Source of the DNA: Phaeoceros laevis
Taxonomy: Eukaryota > Anthocerotophyta > Anthocerotopsida > Notothyladales
NCBI GenBank assembly: GCA_049999765.1
Contig: JBNGIQ010007852.1
Coordinates: forward strand, 1-34,825
DNA: 34,825 nucleotides
Direction of reading: 5' to 3'
The notes under the pieces were generated by a model. The model saw nothing but the letters and a program-made list of their open reading frames with translations, ran no database searches and was not told where the DNA came from. Within the stretch, counting starts at the first letter, position 1, and the number at the start of each line of letters is the position of its first letter. The position numbers and the translations under genes were made by a program. This document shows, piece by piece, positions 19,756 through 28,133 of the stretch.

Positions 19756-21160
19756 TCACTCTTGTTTATGAAGGTGCTCCAGAACTTTTCTTTGGTGCTC
19801 CAGGACTGCTCTAACCTCTAGTCCATGGGGCTCCTCAAACTGTTCAGTGCTCAAATTGTTCAGCAGACCTCTCTTGACAATCTTTGAGTGCAGCTCCCTG
19901 CCCTTCTGTATGGCACCAGTGCTTGCAAACACCTTCAGAAAGCAAGCAAAAGCAGCAACCAGGGCATTCCATGTCACCACATCCTTTGCGGCCATGCTGT
20001 CAAAAAGCCTGGAGCGCATCTTCCAGCTCACCACATTTTGCATACATGTCGACCAGGCAGTTGCCCACCATTGCATCGTCCAGCAGACCTCTTTGACAAT
20101 CTTTCAATGCAGCTCCCTGCCCTTGTGTATGGCACCAGTGCTTGCACACACCATCAGAAGGCAAGCAAAAGTAACACGGTCAGCCAAATGAGGCCCGCCT
20201 CCTCCGTTTGTCCAGACTGCATGCTTCCAGCAATCAGGGCTGCCCATGTCACCACAGTCTTTGTGTTTATGCTGTGAAAGATCTGGCGTGCCTCTTCCAG
20301 CTCACCACATTTTGCATGCATGTCCACCAGGCAGTTGCCCACCACTATCCAGCAGACCTCTTTTGGCAATCTGTGAGGGCAGCTCCGTGGCCTTCTGTAT
20401 GGCACAGTGCTTGCACACATCTTCAGAAGGCAAGCAAAAGTAACACGGTAACCATACCCAGCAATCAGGGTTGTCCATGTGACACGGTTAGCCAAAAATG
20501 AGGCCCGCCTCCTCCATTTGTCCATACACAACAAGCACCTCTTGGCAGCAGAGCCCTTGCGCTGCATACGCAGCGATCAGGGCATTCCATGTCATCACAT
20601 CCTTTGTGTCCATGCTGTTAAAAACCTGGCGTGCATCTTCCAGGTCACCACATTTTGCATACATGTCCACCAGGCAGGTGCCCACCACTACCTCATCCAG
20701 CACACCTCTTTTGACAATCTTTGAGTGCATGGCGACCAGGCAGTTGAGAATCTTTGAGTGCAGCTAGATCCTGCCCTTCTGTATGGCACCAGTGCTTGCA
20801 CACGCCTCCAAAATGCAAGCAAAAGTAACACGGTCAGCCAAAATGAGGCCCGTCTCCTCCTTTTGTCCCTACACAACAAGCGCCTCTTCAGTAAATGTAC
20901 CGATTTGGAGGGCAGCTGCAAAGACGTAACCATGCGCCTTTGTTCTTGATTTTCGCAGATCCTGGTAGCGCTGAATGGTATCCTTGGGCAGTCCGTGCCT
21001 GGTCTGAGTAGAGGTTTTGGGAAGCCATCTGAAGACACTTGGTTTTGCGTTACGAAAGATTCGTGGCCGTTGCAGCCTAGCTTCACATTCATACATGCGA
21101 GAGATACGATTCCCTAAGATATGATTCCCTAAGCTTGCGTGTCTCTTCCAACTTGCCACA
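19756..21160 (-). pseudogene. PPR gene remnant with duplicated repeat modules
   Basis: The minus strand holds at least three diverged copies of one PPR module. The best (20730-20488) reads 'SKIVKRGVLDEVVVGTCLVD', 'MYAKCGDLEDARQVFNSMDT' and 'KDVMTWNALIAAYAAQG'. Copies at about 20360-20230 ('GELEEARQIFHSINTKTVVT') and 20100-19960 ('LFDSMAAKDVVTWNALVAAF') are similar. The 5' side (21159-20869) has 'RISRMYECEARLQRP' and 'DLRKSRTKAHGYVFAAALQ'. On the plus strand the block CAGCTCCCTGCCCTT recurs with intervals of about 230-385 bp. Frames change repeatedly and stops occur. This was a PLS-class PPR protein for organelle RNA processing. No intact reading frame, targeting sequence or DYW domain remains. 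Confidence 0.8.
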
Positions 21161-21312
21161 TTTTGCTACATGTTGACCTAAGTGCCCACCCATATCACCT
21201 TGGAGTAGTCCTCTTTCCACAATCTATGAATGCAGTTGCCTGCCCTGCAGTAGAGCACCAGCACTTGCACCAGTTTTTAGGAGGCAAACAAACGCAATAC
21301 GGCCTTATAAAA

Positions 21313-21850
21313 TCAGGCCTTCCTGCTCCATACTTGCATACAATGCGAACGCCTGGGGGCCGAGTTGGTGCTCAGTATACTCATGGCATTCCATGTTACC
21401 GCATTACTTGCGGACGGACTGTCAAACACTTCGCGTGCATCTTTAAATTTACCTGGCCACCAGCTGCCCGGCCTGATGTAGAGCAGCACTTGCACCAGCC
21501 AGCATCATCTCCACGTTCCTCATCTGTGCGTGAAGCTGCTTTCCCTGATGCAATGCTACTTCTCCTACAATTGCACATGCCTGCAGCAGGCATACAAATG
21601 TCGCAGAACTGTGTGGATCAACGCCTTCTTTTTGCATACTACTGTACAGACTCAGGGCTTCCTTACCACCCCTTGCTGGACATAGCCTGCCATCGAAGGA
21701 ACTTGTAAGAGCCTCGATTTCTGCATTCTTCAGAGTCAGAGCTGCAGCCATCTCTGCCTCTACAGCATCAACAGCTGCTTCAGCTAATGCTAACTCCTGC
21801 TGCAACTGTCTGATTACGTCATCATATGATCCTTTGGCCTCCCTCTGTTA
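21313..21850 (-). pseudogene. Coiled-coil plus PPR fragment
   Basis: The minus-strand frame starting upstream of 21805 reads 'YDDVIRQLQQELALAEAA' and 'VEAEMAAALTLKNAEIEAL', a heptad-like, Ala/Glu/Leu-rich coiled coil. It is followed directly by PPR sequence 'KEALSLYSSMQKEGVDPHS' and 'TFVCLLQACAIVGEVALHQG'. The frame then shifts into 'KDAREVFDSPSASNAVTWNA' at about 21480-21380. It ends without a complete repeat set. The coiled coil and the PPR part may have been joined by rearrangement, or represent an N-terminal extension of a fern-type PPR protein. Confidence 0.62.
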
Positions 21851-22129
21851 CATACAAGGTACACACATAGCACCGGAACTTGGACGGTGCTGGCTCTCCA
21901 GCTTGAGTCACGGCGCATTTCGTTGCTGCTGAAGGGCAGCCACGACCAAGAACAACCATCTTGATCATATTTGATGTGGAGGTGTTGGCAACCTGTTTAG
22001 CCCCTCGTCCCCTGTTCCCAGGAAATGTTGAGCAACGATTGTGGCCTTTCAAGGCCTGTATTGCAGTATCCAGCCCGGCTTGGTTCCTATGATGGTCGTT
22101 TGGCAGGTGCGGCCTCCCATAACCACTGC

Positions 22130-22400
22130 ACATGGCAGGCACGGACCACCAAAGGATACCATTGAACTCTACCGTGAGTTGCGTAGGTCAGGGGCGAAGG
22201 CAAATGGTTACGTACAGACCTACTAATTTGTTTGATTGCAACTGCTTGGTTGACCTGTATGCAAGATGTGGCGAATTGAAAGATGCGTGCCAATGTTTTT
22301 GACACCATGGACGTGGTGACAGGAAAAATCCTGATCGCTAGGTATGCAAACTGTGGTGAACTCAGATATGCACGCCAGGATTTTGTCAGCGTGGCCAAAA
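22130..22400 (+). pseudogene. PPR fragment, opposite orientation
   Basis: The plus strand reads 'HGPPKDTIELYRELRRSGAK' followed by 'ANGYV', then after frame changes 'CLVDLYARCGELKDAC' and 'FDTMDVVTGKILIARYANCG'. It is homologous to the minus-strand PPR piece near 20930-21000 ('HGLPKDTIQRYQDLRKSRTK'), so the two form a diverged inverted pair about 1.1 kb apart. Several stops occur. Confidence 0.7.
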
Positions 22401-22780
22401 TGTGGGGACATAGACTGCGACAAACACTCAGGAAACATGCCATATGCTCAGGGAATGGGCTTTGCTAACAAATTTTCTGCCTGCGACCTTAGATTGAAAG
22501 GGAAATGTGCACATGCCTCTATCAGATACATGTCCTGATCAGTGGCTACACTTATACCATGAAGAAATGTGGAAACATTACCGACACAGAGACTTCCCAC
22601 GCCACCATCATACAGACATACCAACAACAACCACAGACATACCACATTGTCAGTTCGTTTCACACAACATTTCTGAATAGGTTGAGAGCACTTCCATCAA
22701 GGGGCCAAGATGTCAACCTCCAACCACTACGATACTCATACAGGAATTTCATACTATTAGTGGCCGTCAATGGCTGTCAG

Positions 22781-22908
22781 TAGCCTTCAATAGCAATAGC
22801 CTTCATTGGCAATGGCCTTCAAATGGCAATGGCCTTCAAATGGCAATGGCCTTCAATGGCAATGGCCTTCAATGGCCTCAAATGGCAATGGCCTCCAACG
22901 GCCTTCAG
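22781..22908. repeat. 17-18-bp minisatellite
   Basis: About seven imperfect units of AATGGCAATGGCCTTCA run in a row, some shortened. No coding meaning is apparent. Confidence 0.88.
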
Positions 22909-23432
22909 TGAGCAGCAGGGGAGCAGGTTGAAGAGACAGACCTGTCGTTGCTCTAACATCCAGCTCTGTGCTGGGTAGAAGTGTCAAGCCCACCCATAGA
23001 ACATCCCTTCTGGGCAGTCTGCAGATTTTCAAGATGGCCAGCGGATAAATGATTTTGCTGCTGAACCACTGTTGAATTCTAGCACCTATGATACAGCAGG
23101 TCATAAGAGCACCAAACATAGGGGCACCAAACACAAATGGCACGAAAGACACGAGGAGTAGCAAGGGTTAGTGAGGGAGGAGTCTCCATGTTCAGAAACC
23201 CGCATGTGATTGTGTGAAGGTTGCCCCCTCGCTGCTCCTATCCTGCCATAGCCGCCCATAATGCCAGCCCACGCCTCCCTACATATTTTACGATCACAAA
23301 TGCAGCAAATTTAAAAGAGACAAAGGGAATAGACAGGATGAAGGAGTTGCGAGAGTGGCGGTCCCCTGGTGCTGCCGCCATCGCAGCAATAGCCGTAGCA
23401 GACGCCAAGCCACCGCAGCCAAAAGCCAAGCC

Positions 23433-23473
23433 GCCATAGCCATAGCCATAGCCATAGCCATAGCCATAGCCAT
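23433..23473. repeat. (GCCATA)6 microsatellite
   Basis: Six perfect hexamers GCCATA are followed by one GCCATC. The long open frames across this tract (Gly-Tyr or Met-Ala runs) come from the repeat. Confidence 0.95.
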
Positions 23474-23983
23474 CACAACAATATCCGTTGCTAGTTGCTG
23501 AGCTGAATGCCTGGGTTTTGGCTGTTGGGCACGTTGAGCATGGCGCAATGCTTCTTGCCCTGGTTGATCTGAAAGTGCAGCAGGCCGCGGGGGGCATCCT
23601 AACCACCCCGAGCAGATAGGCTTGGCTGCACAATACGTCGATACCCAACATCCAAGCAGGACAGGACCCAGCAGAGCAGGACATGGCTGAACCCCGCACA
23701 ACAGAGCATGACAAATCACATCAGAGCACAGCACAGGAGCATGGTAGAGCACCGCAGATGCGGGAAGGGCAAACCCTCGTGGTTGGCACAGTGGCCACAG
23801 CCGCCACCCCGCCAGCCGCCATAGCCACCAGCCGCCCGCCGCCCTCCTTGGTATTCGAGGAAACCCTGCTGGCCATCCTCGATGCACCATGCATGTCCCC
23901 TCTCCGCGGAACGCATGTGAACCTGGGTAGGCTACCAGTGTTGGCCATGCAGATCTGGGTAAGCCGGGGTGGTTGACTGGAAA

Positions 23984-25549
23984 CTACGGGGCCCATTCCG
24001 TTTTCTGCACAGGCTTGCACATCGAGTCCTCATCAAGGATTTGCGCAGCCGTTAACGTAGGATCTCGCACAGTGTACCTCAAAGCCAACTGTAGCACATG
24101 CACGGGGGCAAGATTAGTCCACATATTGCGAAGGCGGTGTGCCAACGACTTGCATTGTATTGCATCTACCAGCAAGGGCTCGCCTACTAAATGTTGCACA
24201 ACAGCAAAATCCTGCTTAACAGTCTCCCTGTTGTCAAACTGTGCCGGCGTATTCTCGAGAATATACCCAACTGCAGGATTGTGCTTTTGTGCCCAACTGA
24301 TGATTCGCACCAAATCCGCAAACAAACTGGAAGGAGGGTTAGCTAATCCATGGCCAGTGCCTGCTTGAGAGAAGCCCTGGCACTCCCAGCCTGCCACAAT
24401 CAAATGCACATCACCTAACAACTGAAAGTGTTGTTCTTGAATAAGGGTCACATCAGCAGGGAAGAAAGTGAAAGCCGACTGGCATGCAGCTGGTGACAGT
24501 TGTTGGGGATAAGCCTGCTGTAGCTGTTCCATTCTGCCCTCTGCAACCGCCCGAGAATGGGGGTTAATATCGCAATACACATAGCGCTGTACTTTCATAC
24601 CTGCTTTCAGAATGGCCTCGAGGCCGGCTGCCATACCCCCAAACAACTCCACCATAGTGATGCCGTCCAGTGGTGGCTGCCATTGAATAACGCTGGTAGA
24701 AATAGGCGAGACAGTTGCCTGAGGTGTGCCCACCGTGGTGAGGGACTCTACCTTGGCCAAAGCCTCCTGGACACATACCTTGGCGCTCCTCAGCAGCTGC
24801 AGCGTGGCAGGTGTATACTCTATGCTGGGAGCAGCTGCAAAAGCTGGCAATGCTTCGAAAAAGTCCTCTTCACACTCATGAGCCACCCATTCAAGATCTG
24901 CAAATGTCTCAAGCTCATAAGTAACAGTGCAAGCCTCCTTGATTGCAGAAAGTGCCGCTGGGCCTGTCTGAACGCCATGCAAGTCAAGAGGAAAGAAACC
25001 AAAGTTCCTGCCGGCTCCCTCCCAATCGACCCTGTAGTACGCTTGCTCTGTCCAGTTATCTATTGTAATCCCTGGCGGGAACAACAGCTCCTGGCCCATC
25101 AGCACATCATAATTAGTAGCAAAAGTGACTAAGCAGCGGATGGGCAATTCGAGGGACTGAGGTGTGCCAGGGTTAAGCACCACTTGTAAAAAGTGTGAGG
25201 TCTCGCCTTGTACCCTTTCAACCTGGCCACCTGCTATTCGTATCCTCCATGCTGACTCCCTGAGGGCATCTCCAGTTAGCCCAAGCTTCTTAGCAAAAGC
25301 TGATCCCAAGATCACGGGCTGGGCCCCAGTATCAAGCAGAGCCACTTGGGGCACTTCCCCATTGATGGTAAGCACTCCTTGCCGGTTGTCTACCAAAACA
25401 GCACCTACATTGACCATCATGCGTTCGGAAGGTGCAATCACAGGCAAACCTTTGGCTACCTGGTGCAGAATCACACTTTTGACACTCTTGGGCTGGGACA
25501 GCACATCCACCAAGCTCTGTTGAGCTGTTTGTGCCTGCCCGCCTGCCTC
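23984..25549 (-). pseudogene. Aspartic protease fused to DNA cytosine methyltransferase (motifs I-VIII)
   Basis: This open frame follows gag after a single TAG. Counting residues from Leu at 25513, the protease is at about 50-145, with 'ALLDTGAQPVILGSAFAKKL' holding the catalytic DTG (61-63). A spacer of about 140 residues follows. The methyltransferase starts near 286: motif I 'MVELFGGMAAGLEAILKAG' (S-adenosylmethionine binding), motif II 'YVYCDINPHSR', motif III 'FPADVT' and motif IV 'VAGWECQGFSQAG' with catalytic Cys378. Then come 'SSLFADLVRIISWA', motif VI 'YILENTPAQ' and motif VIII 'HRLRNMWTN'. Motif order and the stretch after motif IV resemble the DNMT3/DRM type. The usual Pro before the catalytic Cys is Glu, and motif VI has ENT for ENV. 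The frame stops at TAG (23984-23986), and motifs IX-X lie at 18509-18827 after the insertion. Confidence 0.88.
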
Positions 25550-26780
25550 CTAGAGTTGTCCAATTACTGGAAGCAGCTCAGTTGCCTTGCTGCTGCGTCG
25601 GATGGGTACCAAGGCTGGAAGCTCCGTGTCAGAATGATCGCAAGAGTTCTCCCCCTTAGATTCTATTGGCTCCATCTGTGCTGGTGCGGCAGGCTTGGGT
25701 GATGCTCCAAGTCCCGTCGTCAGAACATGCAATGTTTCAGCAGGGGTGTACCCCATCTCCTGGAATGAAAACAATTGCGCAGACATCACCCTGTCCAGTA
25801 CCTGTGATGGCGAAAGCGCTTCCAAGCCTTTCGATCTTGCCGGGCTTGCACCGTGATCGCTGATACTGTTGGGTTCCGTGCCTGCACGCCCTAGGGTTGC
25901 AGCAGGGCTTCCTTGAGCCACCGATGAACCGGCAGCCATGGTGTCCTCATTGGCCGTGGTCGTAGGCAAAGATGCCTCCCCGGCTTGGCGAAGTTCTTCA
26001 CCGATAGGGTTGATGACCAAGTCATCCTCCTGTTCGCTCGTCCTAGGTTCGAAGGACTGTGGAATTGCAGCTCTTGCACCTCGTGACCTGGTCATGGGTG
26101 CATCTGGTCTGCTGTCCGGCCGATTCTCCAGGCTCCTGGCGCTCCGCCGTGCAGCTGCTTGCGCTTCAACCTGCCACGAATGACCCGTCAATGGTAGCAA
26201 TGCTGACAATGTGTGTTCCACAATCGCCCGATTGGGCGTACCGACTTGGCGGGTGTGAGGGCGTTCATGAAAGTCGATGTGCGGCCTGGCCGCCTCCTCC
26301 TCTTCAACGCCGCGCCTGTACTCATGCCACCGAGCTGCCCGATCTTGCCCCGGACCTTCGCTTACAGCCATCATAGCCCCGTAGGGCAACCCATACCATT
26401 GGGCTTGCATGCCGGCATTCGTAGCAGCTGCTACTTCCAAAGGCCAAGTTGCCAAATTGACAGTTAAAGTCTTGACCTGCTCCTTCAAAGTTTCCAGTTC
26501 CGCAGTCATAGCTGCTGCCTTTGCAACTTCCACTTGCCGGGCTTCTACTGCTTTGGCCTTCGCAGCCGTCCTCCGTGCGCTCCTAGCCACAGCCTTGTCT
26601 ATAGGAGCTGTTGCCGTGGCAACTGCTGGAGCGACCTCCGCCGGGACAGTCTTTCCAGTTTGCTTCATGTTTCTTCGCTCTGGATGCTTTGCGAAGCATA
26701 CCGCCTCCACGTGCCCTTCCTTGTCACAGAATGCGCAATGCAGGCTCGTAGGTGGACATGCACATATGGGCCGCGTGTTC
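25550..26780 (-). pseudogene. Gag C-terminal part with second zinc knuckle
   Basis: In the +1 frame relative to gag, this begins with 'LHCAFCDKEGHVEAVCFAKH', a CX2CX4HX4C zinc knuckle. A Lys/Ala-rich helical stretch, 'KAAAMTAELETLKEQVKTL', may be a short coiled coil. A long low-complexity linker follows, ending 'SKATELLPVIGQL' at TAG (25550-25552). The protease-methyltransferase frame continues in the same phase directly after this stop. In a live element this would be the nucleic-acid-binding end of gag and the junction to pol. Confidence 0.75.
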
Positions 26781-28076
26781 ATTACTTGCACAGTAGTTGC
26801 ACCCGAACATCGGCTCCTCACTACCCAATGCAATGGCTGCATGAGCTTTTTTTGCATTGTACTGATCCTTGGATGAACCCGTCCCTTTTGCAGCAGTTTT
26901 GGAGTCGCTGGAGCTGGCCTCCTTCCGAGCAGAGCCTGGATTGGCTTGCTCCTCATGCGCGTCGAAGTGGGCGTTTGCCATCTCGTACCGTTCGGCTGCC
27001 AAATAAACATCCTGCATGCTGTAAGTGTCACCAATGTCGTGAAACATCCTGTCCTTAATCTTGACATACGGGTCGTGGTTGGTTTTGAGTGCCCGCAGGA
27101 ATTTCTGTGCTGCGGCATCCGGAGCCATACCACCCATGTCTTGGATTAGCCTCCCAATACGTGTGTACAACATCCTCAAAGTTTCCCCCTTCTGCCAGGT
27201 GACGTTCTTCAATTCTTGTATCTTGGCAGTATTTTTAGTGGGGAACTCCCGTTGCAAGATAGTGAAGAAGGCCCCCACGGGGTCAGGGTCAACAGGAGTG
27301 GCCATTGTAGGTGAAATACCTTGTGTGGCCGCCACGAGCTGATCAGGCGTCAGATTGACTGTTGTGGGTGCTGGTGTAGTAGCTGCGCTGGCGGTATGAG
27401 CTGCTATGGCTGCCTGGAGTGCCACCTGTGTAGCTTGGGCAATGGCTGCGGCATAAGCTGGGTTAGGCAGTACCAAGTCCCTAAGCAATGCACCCCTATG
27501 CTCCTCGTACAAGGTATGCGCCTCCTCGGTCACATATCTGGCAAGCATCTTAAAAGCATACCGCTGAGTAAAGTGTTGTTGCAACTTTACCTCCCACTCA
27601 TCGATCATTGAGTAAAAACAGGACTTGAATTCCCGTAGAAGTATCATCCCTGGCCTACCGCTGAAGCGGTCTATCTTGGTGGTGCTGATGTATCCACCTC
27701 CCTCCATGATGACAGATGAAAATGAAGACCATGCTGGTGGTGCTTGGAACGCTAATGAGTGCAAACCTGTCGAGAGTGCCGGGTTTGAGCTCTCCTTTTC
27801 TTCCTCACTAGAACACAGCTCAGATTCAGAGGTATGGAGCTCCTCCTTGACCGACTCCTCTTCTTCCTCTTCGCTAGAATATGAGTCGGACCCTGAAGTG
27901 GGTGGCTTCTCCTTGATCTCCGCAGGTAAACACTCCAGGTGCAGCTGGCCGGTGGTTTCCCACACGGGAACGTCCACAATCGCTGCAGCTCTTGACCTAA
28001 CAGGTGCCCGTCTAGCAGAAGTGCGTTGCCAATCGGACAGGCCGGAATCCTGCTTGTCATCTCCGTCTCTGCTCAT
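26724..28076 (-). CDS. Retrotransposon gag protein
   Basis: I place the start at ATG 28076 (MSRDGDDKQDSG); the frame is open a few codons further up without another ATG. The first 110 residues are acidic and Ser-rich ('SGSDSYSSEEEEEESVKEEL'). The capsid-like region follows: 'WEVKLQQHFTQRYAFKMLA', 'FTILQREFPTKNTAKIQELK', 'GETLRMLYTRIGRLIQDMGG' and 'DVYLAAERYEMA', the usual retrotransposon gag pattern. An Ala-rich insert (about 215-255) interrupts it. The C-terminus has a CX2CX4HX4C zinc knuckle, 'CNYCASNEHAAHMC', then stops at 26724. A second knuckle lies in the next frame, so gag continues after a frameshift, either mutational or programmed. Gag packages element RNA into virus-like particles. 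Confidence 0.85.
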   Translation of the reverse strand: MSRDGDDKQDSGLSDWQRTSARRAPVRSRAAAIVDVPVWETTGQLHLECLPAEIKEKPPTSGSDSYSSEEEEEESVKEELHTSESELCSSEEEKESSNPALSTGLHSLAFQAPPAWSSFSSVIMEGGGYISTTKIDRFSGRPGMILLREFKSCFYSMIDEWEVKLQQHFTQRYAFKMLARYVTEEAHTLYEEHRGALLRDLVLPNPAYAAAIAQATQVALQAAIAAHTASAATTPAPTTVNLTPDQLVAATQGISPTMATPVDPDPVGAFFTILQREFPTKNTAKIQELKNVTWQKGETLRMLYTRIGRLIQDMGGMAPDAAAQKFLRALKTNHDPYVKIKDRMFHDIGDTYSMQDVYLAAERYEMANAHFDAHEEQANPGSARKEASSSDSKTAAKGTGSSKDQYNAKKAHAAIALGSEEPMFGCNYCASNEHAAHMCMSTYEPALRIL

Positions 28077-28133
28077 CCTAGCTGTAATAACACTGTCTCT
28101 GCCCCGCAAACCACATTCGGGAGGAACCAGTGA

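Larger units (their letters stand above)
18828..23973. other. PPR-rich segment inserted into the methyltransferase
   Basis: About 5.1 kb separate the two halves of the methyltransferase. The plus-strand word TGACTGG occurs at both borders (18821-18827 and 23974-23980), a possible 7-bp target-site duplication. The reading frame on either side can be joined at this word. I see no terminal inverted repeats and no transposase. The content is tandem simple repeats, a strong hairpin and several PPR fragments in both orientations. The left border is blurred because a 34-bp sequence spanning it recurs twice inside the segment (19243-19269 and 19270-19304). It may therefore be a rearrangement or a stack of insertions rather than one transposon. 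Confidence 0.6.

Noticed and set aside
19840-20770. Plus-strand frames rich in Ser, His and Cys as genes
   Set aside because: They are the antisense of PPR coding repeats on the minus strand.
23238-23890. Long frames with Gly-Tyr or Met-Ala runs
   Set aside because: They are produced by the GCCATA microsatellite and a GC-rich stretch, and no domain is visible.
23984-25549. Host DNA methyltransferase gene (DRM or DNMT3-like)
   Set aside because: It is in one frame with a DTG protease and lies between gag and RT on the same strand, with no introns, so the element owns it.
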